From positions 1,127,501 through 1,191,500 of the forward strand of contig OZ025800.1 in NCBI GenBank assembly GCA_964019425.1: a stretch of DNA of 64,000 nucleotides, read 5' to 3'. The translations under genes and the position numbers were made by a program. Shown piece by piece: positions 57,101-64,000 of the stretch (position 1 is its first letter; each line of letters opens with the position of its first letter). This DNA is from Flectonema sp. DT1601 (Eukaryota; Euglenozoa; Diplonemea; Diplonemida; Diplonemidae). The notes beneath the pieces are model-generated. The model was not told the DNA's origin, did not search any database, and worked only from the letters and a program-made list of their open reading frames with translations.

Positions 57101-57397
57101 ATGTATTTGAATACCAGTATGACTCGTGAGCGATTTTCGAGTTCTGTCTACTCAGCCAACGGCGATTTCAGTCGATACTTAGAACCTGCTTTGTCTCCTT
57201 TCCCTGCAACTCCATTGAGTCACCAATCCCGAACATCTGCTAATAGATTTCTTTCAACCACTCCAGCACATCTTTCTCCTTATAGTAATATCTCTGTAGA
57301 GCCTAGAGGCCGTGGATTTGATGATGAAGCTTTTCATAATAGCTTAAAACGTCCTTCTTGGAATCTAAGCAAATCAGCATCCATGGTTACAGTCTAA
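54149..57397 (+). CDS. Dermatopontin-like, PTA-stalk, multipass receptor 2
   Basis: 1082 residues, one exon, paralogue of the gene at 44447. Signal peptide (MLTVIVVTQISCTG). Dermatopontin-like domain at about 18-195 (GDRRWTTDCA, DSPWSIECPAGFV, SRQWSFTCC, KDREWGVTSAKLC). A longer PTAI/PTAV stalk spans about 200-575, with PTAAPTSVPTA and PTANPTA variants. About seven membrane segments (about 660-940) include FPSIPLSVFLCIYQGLALGSF, GNGEWLSK and VETPTRCGHLRLFSG. The cytosolic tail is shorter (about 130 residues) and Ser/Thr-rich. The membrane domain and ectodomain agree with the first paralogue far better than the stalk or tail, which vary in length. Same inferred role: surface adhesion or sensing. 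Confidence 0.85.
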   Translation: MLTVIVVTQISCTGQFLQPDMGTVTSLQSTWDVTVNHVCPSDKYVIRHGGDYWDPHGDRRWTTDCARPLSTFTIDTLNCFTTSPLTDTGCDDIPNKGPTVRDSPWSIECPAGFVMTKLWSNHLNWINSRQWSFTCCALSPTAYITEHTRTPQTAFTAPLEPTINLIPLTDNTIVGFDTFRLKNIKDREWGVTSAKLCDTPPLTAVPTDVPTAVPTAVPTAIPTAIPTAVPTAIPTAVPTAVPTAVPTAIPTSIPTAIPTAVPTAVPTAVPTEIPTAVPTAVPTAIPTAVPTAIPTAIPTAVPTAAPTSVPTAIPTAIPTAIPTAVPTAVPTAVPTAIPTAVPTAVPTAAPTSVPTAIPTAIPTAIPTAVPTVVPTAVPTAIPTAVPTAVPTAIPTAIPTAVPTAVPTAVPTAVPTAIPTAIPTAVPSAVPTAIPTVIPTAIPTAVPTAAPTSVPTAIPTAVPTAVPTAIPTAIPTAIPTAIPTAIPTAVPTALPTAVPTANPTAIPTAIPTAIPTAVPTAVPTANPTAIPTAIPTAIPTAVPTAVPTANPTTAIPTAAPTAVSTSVPTAVPTTAPNNRSTSEQVTGTPDENPSWLRDDRLVDFETRSAASAVIIGAAAIASEINVPLVLNYLIVTQPCFITEKQKLPLALHITQLSVNDSHSKGVIVASISIIVVIFALALVLSYIGRVAFPSVKDMDGLIRFPSIPLSVFLCIYQGLALGSFIQLFAYNDVVIGFMSLLSLLLCVIIPGWLFRRQVRDGNKFSIYEMNRSRRPIARYLLGNGEWLSKSEDYHWVGRYIHFVRMFRPGYSFFTVFNFASSLALGAIAAMKVETPTRCGHLRLFSGIILFIMLVLYVKLQPFVRRLSNHVLPFIIFLMCSSVFIAAASYYSMNDKLKSISETLDVISIIIFATKVGFDLLCEGYILVTRQRDDMQEAQWKKQSQKKLLTECRIVAPVDLSGIDSSSTRQQMIGNQEAFMRSPPDDMYLNTSMTRERFSSSVYSANGDFSRYLEPALSPFPATPLSHQSRTSANRFLSTTPAHLSPYSNISVEPRGRGFDDEAFHNSLKRPSWNLSKSASMVTV
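54748..55870 (+). repeat. 12-bp coding repeat (PTAI/PTAV stalk), longer array
   Basis: About 90 quartets, with higher-order duplications: a PTAAPTSVPTAIPTAIPTAI block recurs and a PTANPTAIPTAIPTAIPTAV block occurs in near-identical copies around 55640-55800. Confidence 0.92.
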
Positions 57398-60300
57398 TAC
57401 CTTAAAATCAAACTATTTGATTATTTAGTTTGAATTACATCAACAGTGATGTCCCTTCACTGGTAGTATGCCGGTTGAAATCTGACACATGTTGAGCTGT
57501 TCAGTTCAGAACAGCTACCTACTTTATGTAAACCCCTAACACCTATTGCTGTATGTGCAGAAAGTCTCATATTATTAAACCTCAGTATTGGTTGTAGTGT
57601 TCGTTCACTGGTATTACCAGTTGATATATAGCACTTACGGTACTGTGTTGAGGCTGGTTATTTCATAACAGTGTTGCTGCTAATGACCCCCTACCACTGT
57701 ATGTGGTACCTACACCGTACTTGAGACCTCAGTACTGGCGCTTCTGTTTCTTTTATTTAATATGTACCTCCGTGAATTCATAACTTTGTGGGTTTCAGGA
57801 TTTCCTAATCCTTGTGTACTTATTTGACAGCAGTGGGATTGCTATTGTTGGTTGTGGCCCTCCCCTCTTTTTCGTGTTGCAGTAACAATAAACCTAGCCG
57901 ACTTAGTTATTCCGTAATGCTGTGCTCTGGAAAATTGTTTATTCTTCGATCTGTTTTTCATGAGTTCTGGTTGTGCTGGTTGCTTTCATACGAAAGTATT
58001 CTTCAGCGCTGACCGTTTTTCTTTTTTTTGTTGTTGTTTGGTTTCTTTTTTAGTTCAATCGCCCGTCTTTCGTTTACCGTTGTTTTACAAGTACGATTGA
58101 GGCGCTCAAAGCTCCGTGTTTTTTTTGCAAGCTTTGTTAGTCTTTTTTTTTTTTGTTCTGTTTTTTTTCAGGCTCATACTATGAAAAAAAAAAAAAAAAA
58201 AAAAAAAAATCAACTATTAGCCACTCTGTTTTTTTTATATTTATTCAAATCGAGATCGACATGTCTCGTTGTGAGGAATTCGAATGCAATTTAAAACAGA
58301 TTTACTTTTTAAAGGAATAGAAAGGATAACTTATAAGTTATTATTTCCAGTAGCAGTGAATTCCCGATATCGGTAAACAGACCTGTTGGAGTCGATTGCA
58401 CCCACCTGATACAACGTCGCACTGCAGCTACTCTCTTAATGTGGGAGTTGTGTTGGCTTTGCAACGTTTGTTGTCATGACCTGATTTTCCCACTTCTATT
58501 TTTCTCATTGTGAGTGTTTTTTTCTTTTTTTCTGTTTCGTATTAATTAACGATTGTATCGTTTTTAAGGTTTCGACTCGGGAGCACTTTGGTACCGCGAG
58601 GTACTGTAAAGCAGGTGCCCAAAAAAGATGTCCTTTTGTTGATATATAAAGAACGTCCACTATCTCATTAGTTCTGTGAGGTGTTCCCATTTTTGCCACG
58701 AATTCGTTTCACTTTAGTTTATTTGTTTTTTATTATTGGTTCTGTTAACTGAGTTGTTAACGTAGTAATTGTTTTGCTGCTGATTGCGTAGTTCTTATTT
58801 ACTTGTTAAAGTAGTGAGATCTTTTGTAGAATCGTAGCATCAGTTGTGGTTTTGGGATGGAGGTTTCCAAGGCTTTAGTTAACATTGAGTTTTTTTTTTT
58901 TTTTTTTTTTTTGTGATTTTTCTGTACCAAAAGCTTCGTTGTTGTCGGCGACAGCGTTTTTTTTGAAATGTTTTTTTTTTTTTTTTTTTTTTTAAATATT
59001 TTCCAATTTTGCTGATAGATTCTCGTAGTTTCCTTTCAGCGTATAAAACTTCAACAAAAGTTTCAATTTCTCTTTTCTTATTATGTCTGGGATTAGATAG
59101 TTTCCTTTTGGACATATCTTCATCTGTTCCCGCTTGTGAGAGTCTTCCTTTGTATGGAATGATTACTCGCTAGCTTGTTTTGGAATAGAATTCCCTGACC
59201 GATATTTTATTTATTTGTTCAACATAAAAGTAGTTGAGTTTCTCACAAAAGCCGCCGTTGTAGTTTTGTGTAAGTTGTCAGTGCGACGCTTGCGGACAAC
59301 TGTTTTTTACGACATTCGGAATAATTGTCTTTTTTTTCATCGGTAAAGACTCGCCGTTGTATACCATGAGTACCATATACACAATATGCGTGTAATACAC
59401 GTTTTTTATCTATCAATATACGGTATTGGCATCTCTACTGACAACCGACAATACTTCTGATTTTTTATTTTTATTTTTCTTGTTTATACAACACACACGT
59501 CAATTACTAACTAACTACTTGTTAACTTGTCATAGTCTGTGGGAGCCGTCAGTGCCCCGTGAGTAATATTGTCTTTCCATTTTTTTTCTTTTTCTTTCCT
59601 GCTTGCGCTGGCTGGTCGACTATGTTCGTTGATATAAAAATATATTATGAGCGATTCGTGTCATTTGTTAGTGACATGTTTTTTCTTTTCTGTTTCTTGC
59701 TTGAATGCAAGGGAGGGATTAGACTAGACCTGACCCCTTATGGATCCAACGATCCTCCAATAATATGGTTCTGTAGATTGCGATCACTTCTCTTTATAGC
59801 AAGTATTGTGAAAACAAACAAACCAAAAAAAAAAAAGAAAAAAAAAAAAAAAGATAACCCATATGGTTATTGCACTAAACTGATCTCCTATTGTTTATTA
59901 TGATGTGAATCCCAAACGCAATAATAACAAGATGAGGAAAGTTGATCGATGAGCCTATCACTTTGTTACATATGGGCTGATTAGTTGGGGTGCTACCATG
60001 ATAATCATTTTTTTTTTTTTAAATTAAGAACTTTTGATTGAGTACTTTTATCGTTCTGTTTTATTGTCGCCTGCACTGGGCGCAGTCAGCAGAATATTTC
60101 GTTTTATTATTCCTATTTAAGGTGTCCAACCTTTTTTCCAACAACCTGCATCTGTGATAATGTCACAGTTGCAAATAAAAAAATATTCCTTAAGGAGAGG
60201 CTTGCTTTTCTTGAGATTCCTTTCTTTATTTTCATTTATTATTTTATGTTTTTCATCTTTTGATTCGCAACCAAAAAGAAGTTACGAAGTTGGTCGAGCT

Positions 60301-60691
60301 TAGCTGGTACTAATACGCTATTCAGTAATGAAAGTTGTCGAATAGAGTTAATGGAGATGAAGTGTAGCTGTCTTTGCACAACGTTACTTACGCTCCACAA
60401 GCTTGCATGCGAATATTTATGTTCCTTTTTGGGTTTTTTTTTCCACCTTTGTTCAGTTCCTTTTCCGTCGAATAGGTATTCTCGTTTTAATTCCCTTTTA
60501 TTTTTATTTTTTATTTTTTATTATTATTTCCAATTCTCTTCTCTTTTTATCAAAACAAGAAAGGGAACCCTTTCATAACATCAAATCCATCCTCTCCTCT
60601 CAACGAAGCTGGTTATTGAACTGGTAGTGATATCACAAGGTCAATACTTTGTTTAAGCTAGGCAGGGTAATTTAATTTTTCTATAATATTA

Positions 60692-60786
60692 AAATTACAT
60701 TCCCTTCAGCTGAAGCTAATTCAACAATCCATTGCGACGAATTGTGTCCTCTGACCTCCCCGTAGAGAACTCATAATAAACAGTAA
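60692..60786. repeat. Dispersed repeat, copy 1
   Basis: AAATTACATTCCCTTCAGCTGAAGCT-type start, then ATTCAAC, GTCCTCTG, ACCTCCC, GAG.ACTCATAATAA and AGTAA in the same order as the copy at 61455-61550. Contains the palindrome TTCAGCTGAA. No coding potential. Confidence 0.65.
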
Positions 60787-61454
60787 AGGGTAAACACGAG
60801 GTCAATACCGCTGTATCCCCTTTACCTTCTTCATTGAAGAGAGCTGGACAAGATGTTTATAATAATGTCCTAAAGACTTATTTCTGATAATTCCCTAATA
60901 TATATAGGGAGTTATGGAAAACTCAACCCCCTTAAGTTCTGAATTACATTATTTAAAATAACAAATAAGTTGAACACTTTGATGTGGATACTTTTATTTT
61001 ATAACTGACTTCTAATAATAATAAAAAGAGAAATATTTAAAAGAATAGACACCCTACGACAGTGTTATGAATTAAAATCAATTTTCTAAAAAATATTTTT
61101 GAATTGACGTAGATTAGTAGACAGTCTTCGTAGGAGGTGTTCTTTTTATTTATTTCGTTCGGACTATGTCCGAAAAAAGCACTTGTTTAAAAAAAAAAAA
61201 AAAAAAAAAAAATTCACTTCCCATTTCATTTTAGTGCGAAATTCACAATTTTTTGTGTACTCCCTCTCTGTCACGGGGAACTGTGCTTTTATGCACAAAA
61301 AAAAGTTCGCATCGGCAAACAAAAATTCAAAAGGTTTTACAAAGAAAAAGTTACAAGAGCTACGGATACGAAGTCTAGGCCCTCATTTTATTCTTTTCTT
61401 TATTAGGCAAAGTGGAAAGCTGAATATTAATGTCCTCTAATTGATTAATAAGTT

Positions 61455-61550
61455 AAATTACATTTATTCAGCTGAAGCTGATTCAACTTTCGGACGAGGT
61501 CCTCTGTTACTGTGAGTTACCTCCCTTAGAGTACTCATAATAACTAGTAA
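61455..61550. repeat. Dispersed repeat, copy 2
   Basis: Second copy, same orientation, about 760 bp downstream of the first and clearly diverged from it. Confidence 0.65.
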
Positions 61551-62880
61551 CGTTTGGACTAAATAATTAAACAACTCTTCTCCCCTCAATGGACAAGCGG
61601 TTCATAAGGAAAATAAAACTCTTGTATATCTTCTCTTCAGGGAAGATATGCACTTCTCTCTCCTGTATTATAGTCCACATCACTTTGGATTATGAATTCT
61701 GCTTCTTTTTTTTTTTTTTTTTTTTTTGTACCTACAAACACATTGTTCGGTAGAAAGAAAAATTGTGGCAGCGTAACTAACCTACCTTTATTAGTAACGG
61801 TTGCGCACCAAACAAAACACAAAAGTGTGAGAAAAAAAAAAAAAGTAAAAAAGTGAAGTTGGCCGATTATTTATTTATTTTCTTAACAACAATAATATCC
61901 TTAAAACAACAACAATCAAATCCAACAACTTACTTGCATCACTTTTACGTTATATTCCATCAATCAACTGAAACATGATTTGACAACAAGGTCACATGTT
62001 GTATATTTTGTTTGTCGGGAAGCTGTTATTCAAGAAGGTTAAGGGACCCAGTTCTGCCCTTTTATTGTTTTATTTTCAATCATTTCTTGTCATTTATCTC
62101 AAGCAATTCAATTACTTTATGAGCGGTATGCCCTCACTTCACACTGTGGCAGGTTAAGGACTGCTCTATGTTTCTTTTTTTATGTTTCCTTTCCTTTTTG
62201 TGCGTCGTTTTTAAGATAAAAAAACTTCTTTTTTGCTGCAAATGGAAAGCAAGTTAAGGACCCACATGAGTTCTTCAAAAGCGATTCTTAACTAGACCCG
62301 CGCCATGTCCTTTTCTCATTTTTGTTAAGCAGCGTGTTGGTTGTTATTCGATTGCAATCGTTGCTGTGTTAAGGTGAAAAAAAAAAAAGAAGAAGAAAAT
62401 ATAAGTGTCTCTCACAAATATTTCTTTTTTTTTTTTTTTTTTTGCTGTCATTCGCGCGCATTGCTACGTCTTCATTTCATTAATTTAAGAGAAAAAAAAA
62501 AAAGAAAAAAAAACCGAAAATCCCTCTATCTCTCGTGAATTCTTATTCATTTCGGACAATGTTCCCGACAGCGTTTCTGTAAACTGTCAATTGCAGCTAT
62601 CGGCTGTGATTGAAAAAATCCCCCTAGCTATAAGTATTTCCTCCTCCTCTCTCCGCTCTTTATCTCTCTATTCAATCTCCCTTTTTTTGTCTTCCCTTCT
62701 TTTATTATTATTGTCTTACTGACATGTAAAATTTCATATTATTTTATATTAGTCGATAATCCTCACAAAGTGATAGGTATTGGTGTGTAAGTGAATAACT
62801 TCGTAGTTAAGTATTATTTTTAAACCAACAGTAATAAAGACACAGATCGAATGACAGAGTTCACACGGAACTATTTAAAT

Positions 62881-62895
62881 TACCTCTCAAAACAG
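62881..62895 (+). promoter_or_regulatory. Acceptor-like CAG upstream of receptor 3
   Basis: TACCTCTCAAAACAG, 10 nt before the ATG at 62906. It has less pyrimidine than the others, so it is a weaker example. Confidence 0.35.
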
Positions 62896-62905
62896 TACAA
62901 CAGGC

Positions 62906-64000
62906 AATGCAATACTTGTCTGTTATAATAATCACACAAGTAATATCATGCGCTCCGGGTGATACCTTTGGTTGGGATGCTTCGAATGTGAAGTTCAGTG
63001 ACACGTCGACTGTTGAACAATCGCTCGAGATGATGTGTCCGTCAGGCTCAATGATAACTTCTGTAAAAGCAACGTATTCAGATCAATATAGTGATAGAGC
63101 TTTTACTGTTAAATGCTATGGAATGAATGCTGGTTTTAGTATTAGCCCAGCAGACTATTACCTAAGCAGTTCTAAGCAAGTCTATCACAATCCTAATACG
63201 ATGCACGGAAGAACACCATTTGGATTACAAGCTCCCTATCACAGAATGATGAGTCCTGTAAAAGGTGATTCTCCTTGGACAAGACAATGTGAAGATGGTT
63301 ATGTTTTAACAGGTGTCATTTCACAGTATATCAGTAGAGCTCATGCTCGTGAATGGGACTTTCGCTGCAGTAGAATCATTCCAAATGTGTACTCTGTGTC
63401 ACTAGCTATTGGTAAGTTTAATGATTACTACGAACCGATAGATATGACTGTTAGTAGTCCATCAAGTGTCATTGGCTTTAAAACTGAGAGACAGCATTCA
63501 AGTACAACAACAGATCGAAAATGGTCTTTACTATCAAGTGTTTTATGTAAAGTTGGACCAGCAATAGATCCGACGTTAGCACCAGCAACACCATCACCGA
63601 TATCAACAGTTTTTCATACTAATGTTCCGATGTCGCAATCACCAACCACAGACATTCCTGTTACTGAATCTACTGCTATTCCGTCACCTGTTCAAATAGC
63701 AACTGTGATTCCCATCACAGAATTACCTACTTCTATGTTACCGAAGACATATGTTCCTTTTCAACCATCACTTGTCACATTAAGAGAAGGTCAATCAAGA
63801 TCATCTAACATAGATGGAAATCCATTATATCTTTATGATAAAACAATTGGATGGATCGATGATTCAGTATCTCATTATGATAGGGTTCCTGAATATATGA
63901 AAGGAGCATCTCTGTGGTTACTTTCAAAACAAATATTACCAAACGAACTAATTACAATTACCTGTAACGGTCATGGAGATACGAGTAGTGTGTGTGATAT
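62906..64000 (+). CDS. Dermatopontin-like receptor 3, partial
   Basis: Open from the ATG at 62906 to the window edge (365 codons, no stop). Signal peptide (YLSVIIITQVISCAPG). The ectodomain at about residues 20-215 has the same spaced motifs as the other two paralogues: SDRAFTVKC, SPWTRQCEDGYVLTG, AREWDFRCS and TDRKWSLLSSVLC. A Pro/Thr/Ser-rich region follows (about 220-290), but it is irregular (PTLAPATPSPIST, PTTDIPVTESTAIPSPV) and not the perfect PTA repeat. The last residues (YDKTIGWIDDSVSHYDRVPEYMKGASLWLLSKQ) parallel the segment before the membrane domain of the other two, so a multipass domain probably lies just outside the window. Confidence 0.82.

Larger units (their letters stand above)
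57398..62905. other. Gene-poor AT-rich region
   Basis: 5.5 kb without a supportable gene. Long homopolymer runs at about 58181-58209, 58890-58912, 58971-58993, 61189-61212 and 61708-61728. Repeats seen: a diverged tandem pair at about 57455-57740, a dispersed pair at 60692-60786 and 61455-61550, and a match near 61765-61825 to the repeat family of 14899-15443. Confidence 0.5.

Overview
The window is nuclear DNA of a unicellular eukaryote. It has spliceosomal introns and uses TAA, TAG and TGA as stops. Conserved eukaryotic housekeeping genes (STI1/HOP, coronin, HAS1/DDX18, CDC48/p97, acyl-CoA-binding protein) sit beside lineage-specific surface proteins and adenylate cyclases. Every gene I can support lies on the + strand. 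Most start codons are preceded at short distance by a pyrimidine tract ending in CAG, whereas all 11 cis-introns I could place end in an A/C-rich stretch plus CAG with no pyrimidine tract. One-strand gene order plus these upstream acceptors suggests polycistronic transcription with spliced-leader trans-splicing, as in Euglenozoa. The intron number argues against a typical kinetoplastid. The taxon is my inference and is not proven.

Layout. 1-2793: 3' part of a coiled-coil gene. 3619-5348: STI1. 6077-7578: coronin. 8925-13454: large LRR-DUF4062-NACHT-WD40 protein with a lysine-less P-loop. 13765-14700: aldo-keto reductase. 15671-26990: adenylate cyclase cluster with two types, AC1 and AC2. A 4111-bp unit (AC1 tail + spacer + AC2) is tandemly duplicated, a third unit is a remnant, and the first unit carries a decayed piggyBac transposon whose empty site survives in the second. 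27312-30389: sequon-saturated type I surface glycoprotein with about 27 copies of a 57-bp repeat. 32131-33150: nucleotide-sugar/triose-phosphate-type transporter. 33870-36462: HAS1. 36885-41367: CDC48. The introns of these last two genes hold a GC-rich insert, an array of 147-bp repeats and a broken Polinton-like fossil. 42188-43282: secreted PHB-depolymerase-like esterase. 43487-43823: acyl-CoA-binding protein. 44447-47887, 54149-57397 and 62906 to the window end: three paralogous receptors with a dermatopontin-like ectodomain. The first two have a PTA(I/V) stalk and about seven membrane passes; the third runs off the window.

The genes do not form one pathway. Housekeeping genes are compact. 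The cyclases, the glycoprotein and the dermatopontin-like receptors form an expanding sensory and surface repertoire built by tandem duplication, gene conversion and repeat expansion. The spacers at 47888-54148 and 57398-62905 are AT-rich, full of A or T runs of 15-35 nt, and contain no gene I can support.
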